A stretch of DNA of 64,000 bases from Proteiniborus sp. DW1 (lineage in GTDB: Bacteria > Bacillota > Clostridia > Tissierellales > Proteiniboraceae): contig NZ_FMDO01000062.1 in the NCBI RefSeq assembly GCF_900095305.1, forward strand, positions 22,447-86,446. The letters run 5' to 3'. A model generated the notes under the pieces. It ran no database searches, was not told the DNA's origin, and was given only the letters and a program-made list of their open reading frames with translations. A program made the position numbers and the translations under genes. Below are positions 16,152 to 25,590 of this stretch, one piece after another (the first letter of the stretch is position 1; the number at the start of each line of letters is the position of its first letter).

Positions 16152-18104
16152 CTAATCGGTACAGCGTTCCAAATCAGCACAGTTAATTCTATATTTTTTT
16201 ATCTTTCTATATAGTGTATTTCTACCTATACCAAGCATTTTAGCAGCTAAAGTAATATTACCAGAGCACATACTTAAAACTCTTGTTATATGTTTCATTT
16301 CAACACATTCAAGTGTTATTTCTTCTTGACTAACATAATCATATTTGTCATCATTACCACTACTTTTCATGGATTCTTGCTCTTTAAAATTATAACTTCC
16401 CGATTCAAATGGGATAAAAGCACTTTCTGTATTAATTATTAATTCCACGAAATTTTCAAGTTCTCTGACATTACCAAGCCAGTCATAGTTTTTCAGAGCT
16501 GTCATCTGCTCATCTGTTATATACACTGCCTTTTTATTTAACTTCTTAGATAGTCTTTTCATAAAGTAGTCTATAAGAAGTGGAATATCTTCTCTTCTTT
16601 CCCTTAGAGGAGGTAGTTTTATAGGTAAAACATTTAGTCTATAAAATAAATCTTTTCTGAAATTGCCCTTTAAGACTTCATTTTGTAAATCCTTATTGCT
16701 AGCCGCAATTATTCTAACATCTACTACTATCTCATTCATTCCTCCTATCCTAGAAACTGTACCCTCCTCTATTACCCTAAGTAGCCTTGTTTGCATATCT
16801 AAAGGCATCTCGGCTATTTCGTCTAAAAATATTGTTCCTCCATCTGCAATTTCAAATTTCCCAGGGTGTCCATTTCTTTTGGCACCAGTAAAAGCTCCTT
16901 CCTCATATCCAAAAAGCTCTGATTCTATTAGATTCCTAGGTATGGCTCCACAGTTAATAGCTACAAAAGCTTCCTCTCTTCTATTTCCATAATTGTGTAT
17001 AGATTGAGCCAATACCTCTTTACCAGTACCACTTTCACCTGTTATCAATATAGTAGATTTACTATCAGCTACTTTTTTAGCAAACTCTATTACGCTTAGT
17101 AGCTTTTCGCTGTTTCCAATTATCTTATCAAAAGTATATATGGCTTGTCTGCCCATTATTTTATTAGCTAGCCTTCTAGGCTTCTTCACTTCATTAAATA
17201 CATAGATAATATCTGTTACTTCTTCATTATTATCTAATACTGAATGTGCACTTAGATTAAACTGAAGTTTATTAGTTTTTGCATTAATAAAAACTTCTTC
17301 ATCAATAAATGGCTTCTTAGAGTTAATACTATCTCTCAAAGCTTGCCACCCCTTAAACAACTCTGATACCATCATTTTTTTCATTTCATCATAGCTATAC
17401 CCAAACATTTTTAAAGCATGTCTATTTATGCCTTTTATATTGCCATCTAAGTCAGAGGTTATTATCCCCATGGGAATGGAGTCTATAATTGTTTCAATGT
17501 ATTTTTTGGATATCATTAACTGGCTACTAAATTCTTCTATTTCAAATATTTTTTCTATTGCTTTAGTAGCTGCTACTACCATTCCAAGAGTATGTGGGTG
17601 AACAGATTCCGTATATCCTGTAAGGTCAAGACTACCTATTATTTCGCCCTTATTGTTCAAAATTGGGCTGGCAGAACAAGTCCATCTGTGATAGGCCGTT
17701 ATATAATGCTCTTCTCCTGTAACCTGTACTGGCCTCTTTTCATATAATGCTAAGCTCATGGCATTTGTGCCTATATTAGCTTCATCCATAAAAGCACCAG
17801 GAATCATCTTTAAATCGAAAGCTTCCGATAGTATCTCCTCATGACCTATAACACTTAATATGCAGCCTTCTGAATCTGTAAGTATAGCAAAAAAACTCTC
17901 TCCCTTTAAAATACTATAGAGTTGATTTATTAGTGGCTCAGAAATAATTATTAGGTCTTTATTCTTTAATAATCTCTCTTGCAATTCCCCGTCACATATG
18001 ATTCTATTGCTAACTCTTTGACTTCTTTTGATGCCATTTTTTTTGCTTCTTTCATGTGATGAAATTATATACTCTTTTTTAACATCTCCTGTTATAGCAT
18101 TCAT
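16152..18104 (-). CDS. Sigma-54-dependent transcriptional activator (AcoR-like)
   Basis: A 650-residue bacterial enhancer-binding protein. The N-terminal ~190 residues contain a GAF-like sensor region (ANIGTNAMSLALYEKRPV is typical of AcoR relatives). A PAS domain follows at about 200-310, then an AAA+ domain with Walker A GESGTGKE, the sigma-54 contact loop GAFTGA and DGGTIFLDEI. A C-terminal Fis-type helix-turn-helix reads NITLAAKMLGIGRNTLYRKI. The start at 18104 has GAGG nine bases upstream. The sigma-54 promoter in front of aor is its obvious target, with an aldehyde, acid or redox signal as possible input. Confidence 0.93.
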   Translation of the reverse strand: MNAITGDVKKEYIISSHERSKKNGIKRSQRVSNRIICDGELQERLLKNKDLIIISEPLINQLYSILKGESFFAILTDSEGCILSVIGHEEILSEAFDLKMIPGAFMDEANIGTNAMSLALYEKRPVQVTGEEHYITAYHRWTCSASPILNNKGEIIGSLDLTGYTESVHPHTLGMVVAATKAIEKIFEIEEFSSQLMISKKYIETIIDSIPMGIITSDLDGNIKGINRHALKMFGYSYDEMKKMMVSELFKGWQALRDSINSKKPFIDEEVFINAKTNKLQFNLSAHSVLDNNEEVTDIIYVFNEVKKPRRLANKIMGRQAIYTFDKIIGNSEKLLSVIEFAKKVADSKSTILITGESGTGKEVLAQSIHNYGNRREEAFVAINCGAIPRNLIESELFGYEEGAFTGAKRNGHPGKFEIADGGTIFLDEIAEMPLDMQTRLLRVIEEGTVSRIGGMNEIVVDVRIIAASNKDLQNEVLKGNFRKDLFYRLNVLPIKLPPLRERREDIPLLIDYFMKRLSKKLNKKAVYITDEQMTALKNYDWLGNVRELENFVELIINTESAFIPFESGSYNFKEQESMKSSGNDDKYDYVSQEEITLECVEMKHITRVLSMCSGNITLAAKMLGIGRNTLYRKIKKYRINCADLERCTD

Positions 18105-18131
18105 ATCTTTCATCCTCTACCCTAAATTGCT

Positions 18132-18596
18132 TTATTCTCTAAGAAGCACTTCATCTCCAACTCTAACTCTTCCTCCAAGTATTACCTTTGCAAATACAAC
18201 TCCATATCTAAGGGAACATGCCTCTGTCCTTTTTACAATATTGCAATCTAAAAAGCATCTTTTTCCTATAGCTGTAATTTGAAAAATACTTTCGCCTATG
18301 ACGAGCTCTCGACCACAAACAAGTTTACTTGCATCTAAACCCTGTACAGTCAAATTTTCATAAAATTTTCTAACACATAATCCATCAGCCTCTATAGTCT
18401 CTATCCTGTTTCTCCCCTCAGCAGAAAACAAGGTTACTTGTCTATCTCCTGAAAATGAATGCTTATCTCCTATGAGTCCATGATTTTCTTTAAACACCCC
18501 TTCTTCAACTGACCTGAGAGTCATTTCTTTTGGGTCACATAGATATATGGCTGTTACTTTCCCAATTATAGTAGCTTGCTTAAAATCCAATTCCAT
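18132..18596 (-). CDS. MOSC-domain protein 1
   Basis: A 154-residue single MOSC domain, with GVFKENHGLIGDKHSF at the fold start and the conserved cysteine in GKRCFLDCNIVKRTEACSLRYGVVFAKV. MOSC proteins handle sulfur on molybdenum or tungsten pterins; free-standing bacterial ones are poorly defined. I use the ATG at 18596, after GAGGTG, not a TTG at 18614. It directly follows a second MOSC gene, to which it is clearly related, and sits between moaC and the sigma-54 activator. A role in finishing the AOR, xanthine dehydrogenase or formate dehydrogenase cofactor is likely but unproven. Confidence 0.88.
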   Translation of the reverse strand: MELDFKQATIIGKVTAIYLCDPKEMTLRSVEEGVFKENHGLIGDKHSFSGDRQVTLFSAEGRNRIETIEADGLCVRKFYENLTVQGLDASKLVCGRELVIGESIFQITAIGKRCFLDCNIVKRTEACSLRYGVVFAKVILGGRVRVGDEVLLRE

Positions 18597-18600
18597 AGAT

Positions 18601-19041
18601 TTATAACACCTCAATAATGTCCCCAGGTCTAACTACTCCGCCTTTTATAACTTTAGTAAATATTCCTTCCTTTGGCATTACACACTTACCTACTTGCTGT
18701 GCAATAGCACATCCAGTATGACACTCTTTTCCTATTTGGGTTACTTCCTGAATAGTTTCCCCTATCTTCATTCTAGTTCCTACAGGTAGCTCATATAATA
18801 TGATACCTTCTGTAGTTATATTTTCTGCAAAACTGCCATGGTCTAGCCCATCTATTCCAAGAGCCTTCATTTTATTAAAGCTTTCTATACCTAATAGGCT
18901 TACTTGTCTATGCCATTTTCCAGCATGTGCATCTCCCTCTAGTCCGAAGTCTTCTATGAATACTCCTTCTTTTATAGGTTTTTTTACAACTCCCTTTTTC
19001 TCACTAATATTTATATCAAGTACCTTGCCTATTTTACTCAT
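18601..19041 (-). CDS. MOSC-domain protein 2
   Basis: A 146-residue single MOSC domain with EGVFIEDFGLEGDAHAGKWHRQ, the conserved cysteine in GKECHTGCAIAQQVGKCVMPKEGIF and the final GVVRPGDIIEVL. It matches the short MOSC proteins often found with moaC and mog-type genes in Clostridia. An AGGAGGC ribosome site precedes its ATG. It lies four bases before the next MOSC gene, so the pair looks like a tandem duplication that has diverged, perhaps for two pterin-metal centres. Confidence 0.9.
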   Translation of the reverse strand: MSKIGKVLDINISEKKGVVKKPIKEGVFIEDFGLEGDAHAGKWHRQVSLLGIESFNKMKALGIDGLDHGSFAENITTEGIILYELPVGTRMKIGETIQEVTQIGKECHTGCAIAQQVGKCVMPKEGIFTKVIKGGVVRPGDIIEVL

Positions 19042-19172
19042 TATGGTGCCTCCTTAGTTATTTTAAAATATCAATTAAATATCAGTTTTAAAGCTAGAGA
19101 TATTTATAAACATAAAGAAATAGCTATTATCCAAATTCTTAGAAAATTTTATTAGTTAATTGCAATAATAAA

Positions 19173-19646
19173 CTAATCCTCTTTTCTAATATATTCTCCT
19201 GACTTACCACCAGATTTTCTTATAAGCTTTATATCTCCTATTACCATGTCCTTGTCTACAGCCTTACACATGTCATATATAGTTAATGCAGCAAGAGAAA
19301 CAGCAGTTAATGCCTCCATCTCTACTCCTGTTTTGCCGACAGTCTTAACTTCTGATTGAATCTCTATACTATCTTCTAGAATGTTGAAGCTTATATCTGC
19401 ACCAGTTAGGAAAATATTATGACACATGGGAATAAGGTCACTTGTCTTTTTTGCTCCCATTATTCCACCAATCTGAGCTACTGAAAGAACATCACCTTTT
19501 TTTATTAGCCCATCCTTTATCATATTGATAGTTTCTTTTTTCATTTTAATATTGCCTACAGCCACTGCAACTCTCTTTGTATCATTCTTTTCGCTGACTT
19601 CCACCATATGGGCTCTACCACTTTCATTAAAATGTGTAAACTTCAT
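19173..19646 (-). CDS. moaC: Cyclic pyranopterin monophosphate synthase MoaC
   Basis: A 157-residue protein of normal length with [18 protein letters not shown], the [12 protein letters not shown] segment and [22 protein letters not shown], all standard MoaC landmarks that include the active-site histidine and glutamates. With MoaA it makes the first stable molybdopterin intermediate from GTP. The start lies two bases after the moaA stop codon, showing translational coupling. It is cytoplasmic. Confidence 0.96.
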   Translation of the reverse strand: MKFTHFNESGRAHMVEVSEKNDTKRVAVAVGNIKMKKETINMIKDGLIKKGDVLSVAQIGGIMGAKKTSDLIPMCHNIFLTGADISFNILEDSIEIQSEVKTVGKTGVEMEALTAVSLAALTIYDMCKAVDKDMVIGDIKLIRKSGGKSGEYIRKED

Positions 19647-19647
19647 C

Positions 19648-20604
19648 TTAGCCTCCTATTTGATACATACTATCAGTTATATACTGACCGTCCTCTAAAT
19701 GATGTGCTTCTGGTTTTTGTTTAATAGCGTTTAATATGATTTTCTCTATATCTTCTCCTTGTCTTAGCTTGTCCTTTAAGTCAATTTCTTCATTTGAATG
19801 TAAACAAAGCTTTAACTTACCTTGAGATGTTAGTCTAACCCTATTACAATAGTCACAGAACTTACATGATATAGGATTTATAATACCTACTCTTCCTTTT
19901 GCACCTGGCAGCTTATAATAAACAGCAGGTGATGATGGGTCTAGTCTTTCTACACTCTTTAATGTATTTACTTTATCTAATATTACTTCGTTGGAAACAA
20001 AGTTTTCCTCAGCCCATTTTGAAGCTTCCCCTACAGGCATGAGCTCTATGAATCTTACGTCTATTTCATCTGCTCTTGTTAGATTAACAAAATCCTCTAT
20101 TTCATTTACATTGAATCCACCAATTAAAACAGTATTTATTTTTATAGGAGTAAGACCTACTGATTTAGCTACATCGATACCATCTAAAACATCCTTTAGC
20201 CTTCCACCTCTAGTGATTTGAGAATATTTCTCTTCATCTAATGTATCCAAGCTTATGTTTACTCGATTAAGTCCTGCAGACTTTAAGTCTCGTGCATATT
20301 TTTTTAAGAGAATACCATTTGTAGTCATGGCTAAATCCTTTATTCCATCTAGGTTTCCTAGTTTTTCTACCAGATTAACAAACCCTTTTCTTGTAAGTGG
20401 CTCTCCACCAGTTAACCTGATTTTATTAATTCCTAATGAAACAAATACTTTAGCTATCTCATATATCTCTTCTAGTGATAGAATGTCTTTGTGTTCAACC
20501 TTACATATGCCTTTTTCAGGCATACAATATTTACATCTTAAGTTACACAAGTCTGTTACAGATATACGAAGGTAATTAATACTTCTTCCAAATGAATCCT
20601 TCAT
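19648..20604 (-). CDS. moaA: GTP 3',8-cyclase MoaA (radical SAM)
   Basis: A 318-residue radical-SAM enzyme. The N-terminal cluster cysteines are Cys20, Cys24 and Cys27 ([13 protein letters not shown]); the second 4Fe-4S cluster is marked by [14 protein letters not shown] and a later cysteine. The protein ends QIGG, carrying the C-terminal glycine pair needed for activity. It starts molybdopterin synthesis from GTP together with MoaC, encoded next. Length and motifs are normal. A 129-base gap with short repeated TAGTGTAGC words separates it from the upstream moeA-type gene. Confidence 0.97.
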   Translation of the reverse strand: MKDSFGRSINYLRISVTDLCNLRCKYCMPEKGICKVEHKDILSLEEIYEIAKVFVSLGINKIRLTGGEPLTRKGFVNLVEKLGNLDGIKDLAMTTNGILLKKYARDLKSAGLNRVNISLDTLDEEKYSQITRGGRLKDVLDGIDVAKSVGLTPIKINTVLIGGFNVNEIEDFVNLTRADEIDVRFIELMPVGEASKWAEENFVSNEVILDKVNTLKSVERLDPSSPAVYYKLPGAKGRVGIINPISCKFCDYCNRVRLTSQGKLKLCLHSNEEIDLKDKLRQGEDIEKIILNAIKQKPEAHHLEDGQYITDSMYQIGG

Positions 20605-20733
20605 CTATTCACCTACTTTTCTTAGTCTTATGCTAATAATCATAGTGTAGCGGTATTTTAACATTAGTATAACGATAGTGTAGCAAGCATAGCAGTAGTT
20701 AAACGGTTATGTCTACAGCTTAGCTACTGTCAC

Positions 20734-22632
20734 CTACTGGTTTATTAAAATTATCTGTCCAGTTTGCTCAAGCTCATAGCCTCCAAGTACCATAACTCTT
20801 TCTTTGAATTCATCTGATTTTATTGTTTCAATGAATTCTTTAATTCTTTCATCATTTAAGGATTCTTGTGTGACTAAAAAGTCATAATCCTCATAACCTA
20901 CACTTACAAATTCTAGATCTAATGCTTTTGCAGCAGAATAAATCCCTAGGCCTGTTGTAGCAGAGCCTGTCTTCACCGCTGTAGCCACTGCCATATGTGT
21001 AGTCATTTCTCTATCATAACCTTTTATGTCAGCAGAGTCTATATTATGTTTATTGAGAAAGTAATCTAGTAGTATTCTAGTCCCTGCTCCTCTTTGTCTG
21101 TTTACAAAAACTATATCTTTTCTTAGCAAGTCTGTAAAGTCTTTTATTCTATTTTTGTTTCCTTTCTCTACAATAAAACCTTGAAGTCTTTTAACACCTT
21201 TTATGATAGCCATTTTATTTCCCGGGAAATATTTTTTTACATAGCTTATATTATACTCTCCAGTATTCACATCAAGTAGATGAATTGGTGCTATATGACA
21301 TTCCCCTCTTCTCATGGCCAATATTCCACCCATGCTTCCTACATGTCCTGAAACAAGCCTGATCATATCTGCAATTATATCCATAATCAAATCATGACTT
21401 CCTATAGAAACTAAAGTTTCTTTAATATTACTTAAAGGCTTTAGTAGTTTAACATCAACTTCATCTCCAGCTTCTATGCCTTCAAGATTACGAGGGATTA
21501 CAGCGATGCCATCAGCCTTAACTAAGCTCATAGTGACACCTGCTCCTCCTGGTAGTGGAGTGGCCACTAGCTTATTATTTACATACCCTAAGTTTACCCT
21601 AATTAATTCTCTATTTTTTAATGAGGAAACTATTCTCTTTGATACAGTTGCTTTGACTATTTCTTCTTTTTCTTCTTCAAGCCCTATATGTTTTAATATT
21701 AAAGGCTTAACAAATGTATCAAAGACTAAATAAGCAGAAACTGGATATCCTGGGATTCCTATGACAGGTTTGCCTTTAACTACTCCAAGAATTGTAGGCT
21801 TACCTGGTTTAAGGGCGATTCCATGAACTATTACTTCTCCAATTTCCTCTATTATCTTTACAGTATAGTCCTTCGTTCCTGCAGATGAGCCTGCATTTAC
21901 TAATAATATATCATTCTCCTCTATTCCTTTAAGTATTGAATTCTTAAGAAGCTCATATTCATCTTCTACTGGTCCATATCTATTTGGAGTTCCACCATAC
22001 TCTAATATTAATCCTTCAAAAACTCTAGAGTTAGAATCTAGTATTTTACCTATGGTCAAACTATTAATATCGTCTATTATCTCTGTTCCTGTTGGTATAA
22101 TTCCAACCCTCGGTCTTTTATACACCTTTAAGGTTTGAATTCCACCTGATATAAGAGCTCCTATGTCTATAGGTCTTATTTTATGTCTTGATGGTATTAT
22201 CATTTCTGTAGCTACTATATCTTCTCCTATAGGTCTTATATGCTGCCAAGGGTGAGCCGCTTTAAGAATCTGAACCTTACTGTCACCTAATTCTATTACA
22301 TCCTCTATCATAATAACTGCATCAAATGGTTCAGTTACTGGATTGCCTGTATTTATATAAATAAAGTCTTTATTTAGCTCTAACACTTTAGGATTTACAT
22401 CACTAGCTCCCTCTGTGTCTTTAGATTTTACTAATATTCCGTCCATTGCTGCTGCATTATAATGTGGAGATGAGGTTTTTGCATAAATTGCTTCATAAGT
22501 TATTCTTCCTAAAGCTTCTAGAACTTGAATTTCTTCGTGTTCAAATTCTTTAGCTAGCCTTTCATAATATAGTCTTCTGGCTTCATCAACATCTGTATTA
22601 CCTATATAAATACTTCTATCTTCCTTTTTCAA
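20734..22632 (-). CDS. moeA: MoeA-type molybdopterin molybdotransferase fused to a substrate-binding-protein-like domain
   Basis: A 632-residue fusion. Residues 1-400 are MoeA (SSPHYNAAAMDGILVKS; VNAGSSAGTKDYTVKII; KPGKPTILGVVKGKPVIGIPGYPVSA). Residues ~410-630 are a periplasmic-binding-like domain (SHDLIMDIIADMIR; VNRQRGAGTRILLDYFL; MAVATAVKTGSATTGLGIYSAAKA) without an export signal, as in ModE/LysR-related sensors. The architecture is known among anaerobes. The MoeA part inserts metal into adenylylated pterin; the extra domain may bind oxyanion or ligand. It is one of two MoeA proteins here. A Noc-type palindrome lies within the coding sequence. Confidence 0.92.
   Translation of the reverse strand: MKKEDRSIYIGNTDVDEARRLYYERLAKEFEHEEIQVLEALGRITYEAIYAKTSSPHYNAAAMDGILVKSKDTEGASDVNPKVLELNKDFIYINTGNPVTEPFDAVIMIEDVIELGDSKVQILKAAHPWQHIRPIGEDIVATEMIIPSRHKIRPIDIGALISGGIQTLKVYKRPRVGIIPTGTEIIDDINSLTIGKILDSNSRVFEGLILEYGGTPNRYGPVEDEYELLKNSILKGIEENDILLVNAGSSAGTKDYTVKIIEEIGEVIVHGIALKPGKPTILGVVKGKPVIGIPGYPVSAYLVFDTFVKPLILKHIGLEEEKEEIVKATVSKRIVSSLKNRELIRVNLGYVNNKLVATPLPGGAGVTMSLVKADGIAVIPRNLEGIEAGDEVDVKLLKPLSNIKETLVSIGSHDLIMDIIADMIRLVSGHVGSMGGILAMRRGECHIAPIHLLDVNTGEYNISYVKKYFPGNKMAIIKGVKRLQGFIVEKGNKNRIKDFTDLLRKDIVFVNRQRGAGTRILLDYFLNKHNIDSADIKGYDREMTTHMAVATAVKTGSATTGLGIYSAAKALDLEFVSVGYEDYDFLVTQESLNDERIKEFIETIKSDEFKERVMVLGGYELEQTGQIILINQ
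21217..21230. other. Candidate Noc-binding site (NBS) inside the moeA fusion gene
   Basis: ATTTCCCGGGAAAT is a perfect 14-bp palindrome identical to the consensus I recall for the Bacillus nucleoid-occlusion protein Noc, and it extends to 16 bp with flanking T/A. A noc gene lies at 39.8 kb. Codons at this position read PGN and neighbours, so the site is embedded in coding DNA. Confidence 0.6.
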
Positions 22633-22787
22633 TAGTCTCCCTCGCTTTCTATCATTCTACCTTAACTCGAAACATAATAGAAATATTAAGCGAACTTCAG
22701 ATTAAATCTACAACTCTTAGCGAGTGTAGATTTATAATCCATTAAGTATCTACGCTTATGTTTCTTAGCATTTCTTTATCTAGCAAA
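22633..22787. other. Structured intergenic region between two moeA genes
   Basis: 155 bases between moeA genes. GAAACATAA near 22670 is complementary to TTATGTTTC near 22760, and inside it AAATCTACA faces TGTAGATTT. This gives a nested two-stem structure. No U-run follows, so it is not a plain terminator, and no known riboswitch pattern is recognisable. Confidence 0.4.
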
Positions 22788-24014
22788 CTATAAGAAATAT
22801 ACCTCTCTTATCTCTCCTTTTAATATCCCTTCTTCATGTGGCTTTAGTACAATATATCCATCTGATTTAGAAAGTAATGTAATCATTCCCGACTTCCCAA
22901 AAGTTGGTATTGCATATGTTTTTCCTTCTCTTTCTACCACATTGACCAATTGATATGTTTCTTTTCCTGGTGATGAGGGAAAATTGAAATCAAGTATTGC
23001 AGTAGTTTTGCTAACTTTATCTTTTATATTCAATAAATTTCTTATGAAATACTCTATAAATACCTTGAAAACAATTATTGAAGAAACAGGATGTCCCGGC
23101 AGTCCAAATATTGCTTTCCCTTTTCCTTCTCCTATAATTGTAGGCTTTCCTGGTTTTATAGATACTCCGTGCACAAAAACACCTTTACCGTCAAATGAAT
23201 TTATTACCTTGCTAGTATAATCTCTAGTTCCTACTGAGCTTCCCCCAGAAATTATTACTATGTCTGAGACATCAAGTGCCTTTTCCACACTTCCTCTTAA
23301 CAGTTCAAAGTCATCTCTCACAATGGACCTACCAGCAACCTTACCACCTAACTTCGTAATCAAAGAATGAAGTGCATAGCTATTTATATCTCTCACTTTT
23401 CCCATAGTGAGTTCTTCCTCTAAGTCTACTATTTCGTCACCAGTTGAAATTATAAAAAATCTAGGCTTTTTATATACCTTTATATTTGATACACCAAGGG
23501 CTGCTAAAACTCCTATATCTTGAGAAGATAATCTTTTTCCCTTTTCAATTATTCTCTCTCCTATTTTTATGTCATCACCTTTTAATATAACATTCTCACC
23601 AACTGATAGAGGTCTATATACCATTAAGGTTGAGTCATCAAGTTTTTCTGCATATTCAATCATTATTACTGCATCTGAGCCTTCTGGTACCATACCGCCT
23701 GTAGGCACATAAATAGCCTCACCGTTGGATAACTTTATATTTGTTTCTTCACCCATTCTAATTTCTCCTAAAAGAGTTAAGAAGCTTGGAATAGATTCAC
23801 TTGCTCCATGGGTGTCAGAGCTCTTAACTGCATATCCATCTACTGTTGAACGGTTGAACTCAGGTACATTTTCTTTAGCTACTATATCCTCAGCAAGTAT
23901 TCTATCTGTTGCTTCTAGTATATTAATCTCTTCTATTTCAATACTATACTCGTTAAAAGCCTCTAGCATCATTTTCCTTCCAGCTTCAACTGAAACTACA
24001 TTGAAAAAGTCCAT
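22788..24014 (-). CDS. moeA: Molybdopterin molybdotransferase MoeA
   Basis: A 408-residue MoeA of normal length. NVPEFNRSTVDGYAVKSSD is the conserved early segment; IVIISGGSSVGTRDYTSKVI and KPGKPTIIGEGKGKAIFGLPGHPVS are the MPT-binding and active-site loops. It inserts molybdate or tungstate into adenylylated molybdopterin. The gene follows tupC with a single-base gap, so it is co-transcribed with the tungstate transporter. This suggests it may be the tungsten-specific MoeA while the fusion protein downstream serves another metal or ligand; this division is inference. Confidence 0.95.
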   Translation of the reverse strand: MDFFNVVSVEAGRKMMLEAFNEYSIEIEEINILEATDRILAEDIVAKENVPEFNRSTVDGYAVKSSDTHGASESIPSFLTLLGEIRMGEETNIKLSNGEAIYVPTGGMVPEGSDAVIMIEYAEKLDDSTLMVYRPLSVGENVILKGDDIKIGERIIEKGKRLSSQDIGVLAALGVSNIKVYKKPRFFIISTGDEIVDLEEELTMGKVRDINSYALHSLITKLGGKVAGRSIVRDDFELLRGSVEKALDVSDIVIISGGSSVGTRDYTSKVINSFDGKGVFVHGVSIKPGKPTIIGEGKGKAIFGLPGHPVSSIIVFKVFIEYFIRNLLNIKDKVSKTTAILDFNFPSSPGKETYQLVNVVEREGKTYAIPTFGKSGMITLLSKSDGYIVLKPHEEGILKGEIREVYFL

Positions 24015-24015
24015 T

Positions 24016-24648
24016 CTAATAGGTCACCCTTCCCTTTTCAAGATAAATAATATTGTCACATATTCTATTTGACTGCTCTAGATTATGTGTAACAATTATA
24101 ACCGTTGCTCCTGTTTCCCGATTAAAGTTTAATATTTCTCTTTCTAAAACCTTAATGGATTCTGGATCTATATTTGATGTAGGCTCATCTAGTAATAAAA
24201 GCTCAGGTTCAAACACTAGTGCCCTTGCCAAAGATACTTTTTGTGATTCTCCTCCAGAAAGTAAATGTGCCTTTTTATCTCTAAGTCCTTCAATCCCTAA
24301 CCTACTGATTACTTTATTGACTCTGTTTTTTATATCTTCTTTATTAAATTTTCTAATTTTTAAAGGATATTCAATGTTTAGATAAACTTTTCTTTTAAAA
24401 AGATAGGGTTTTTGTGAAACTAATGTCATCCTGTCATATGGTTTCGAATTAATGACTGATTGGTCATACGATACTGTACCCGTATATTCATCATCCAGTC
24501 CTGCGATTATGTTAAGCAATGTACTTTTACCAGAGCCATTAGGACCAATTATCCCTGTTATTTTTCCTTTTTCTATTTCTAGCTTTTCTATATCTAGTAC
24601 TAGTTTATCATTGTAATATTTTTTTATATTATTTATAGATACTTTCAA
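24016..24648 (-). CDS. tupC: Tungstate ABC transporter ATPase TupC
   Basis: A 210-residue ABC ATPase with Walker A GPNGSGKST (residues 35-43), Q-loop VSQKPYLF, signature LSGGESQKVSLARAL, Walker B LLLDEPTSNID and switch His in VTHNL. It lacks the C-terminal molybdate-binding extension of ModC, which fits the tungstate Tup type. The start follows the tupB stop after one base. It energises tungstate uptake through TupB from the binding protein TupA. Confidence 0.92.
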   Translation of the reverse strand: MKVSINNIKKYYNDKLVLDIEKLEIEKGKITGIIGPNGSGKSTLLNIIAGLDDEYTGTVSYDQSVINSKPYDRMTLVSQKPYLFKRKVYLNIEYPLKIRKFNKEDIKNRVNKVISRLGIEGLRDKKAHLLSGGESQKVSLARALVFEPELLLLDEPTSNIDPESIKVLEREILNFNRETGATVIIVTHNLEQSNRICDNIIYLEKGRVTY

Positions 24649-24649
24649 A

Positions 24650-25339
24650 TTAATCCTCTCCTTGATAGGAGTATATTATGCTATTTACCCCAAAAGAAAT
24701 TATTAAAAGCACAATTCCTAAAGCTATTGCCATAGGATAATCTCCCATAGAATTCATCATTGAAATAGTTGTTGTAATAACTCTTGTATGGTTTTTTATA
24801 TTTCCTCCAACTATCATAACTGCTCCAACCTCAGATATGGCTCTTGAAAAAGCTGTTGCAATATTAACTAAGATATCTACTTTTAGTTCTTTTATTATAA
24901 GTATTATTATATCAAGCTTCCCTGCACCTAAAGTTTTTCCTACCTTTTCAATAGTCTTTCCACGGTTTTTTGAAAGACTGTATGTTAGCCCAATTATTAG
25001 AGGAGTTACTAATAATGTTTGAGCAATTATCATAGCTGTAGGAGTATATAGTAAGTCAAGAAATCCTAATGGCCCCTTTCTTGAAAGTAATATAGCAACT
25101 ACCAATCCCACTATTACTGAAGGAACACTCATCATTGTGTATACTAATCTTGAAAATAGGCGTTTACCTTTAAACTCCTTTATTCCTAAATAAATACCTA
25201 AGGGTATAGATATTATTGAAGAAAGAATAGTAGATAAAGAGGATACAAATAATGATAATAATATTATCTTATATACTTCTTTATCTAAACTTATTAGTAA
25301 GTATCCTGCTTCTTTAAAACCATTTAAAATATAGTCCAT
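24650..25339 (-). CDS. tupB: Tungstate ABC transporter permease TupB
   Basis: A 229-residue permease with five to six membrane segments and the cytoplasmic coupling loop around KTLGAGKLDIIILIIKELK, the EAA-type site for TupC. AISEVGAVMIVGGNIKNHTRVITTTISM is typical of the tungstate (TupB) branch. GGGGAG precedes its ATG closely. It is separated from tupA by a 251-base gap, unusually wide for this conserved trio. Confidence 0.92.
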   Translation of the reverse strand: MDYILNGFKEAGYLLISLDKEVYKIILLSLFVSSLSTILSSIISIPLGIYLGIKEFKGKRLFSRLVYTMMSVPSVIVGLVVAILLSRKGPLGFLDLLYTPTAMIIAQTLLVTPLIIGLTYSLSKNRGKTIEKVGKTLGAGKLDIIILIIKELKVDILVNIATAFSRAISEVGAVMIVGGNIKNHTRVITTTISMMNSMGDYPMAIALGIVLLIISFGVNSIIYSYQGED

Positions 25340-25590
25340 TTAATTCTCCCCTTTGTAAAAATCCTAGCATAGCATTGTTTGCTACATACCATTGCACTTT
25401 CCTTGAGCTATGCAGTTCCGACTCTAAGCTAGGCAAGCATGAATCCCTAAAATAATTATTATAGAAAAATAGCCGCATGCTGCCAGTGAGGCTAAGCATG
25501 CAGCTAGTATAACTTCTTATAGCTCTTAATTATACTACTTGAGTAAATAACTTTTATATTATTTTAGCTTATAATATATGATTTCAATTT
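25340..25590. other. Hairpin-rich spacer between tupA and tupB
   Basis: 251 bases with two imperfect inverted repeats: AGCATAGC...GAGCTATGC (about 25370-25420) and AGCCGCATGCT...AGCATGCAGCT (25471-25504, one mismatch). A 61-codon frame here has no ribosome site or recognisable similarity and I do not call it a gene. The spacer could lower permease expression relative to the binding protein. Confidence 0.5.

Noticed and set aside
25314..25499. 61-codon minus-strand frame between tupA and tupB
   Set aside because: It overlaps hairpin-rich spacer DNA, lacks a ribosome site and shows no recognisable family.
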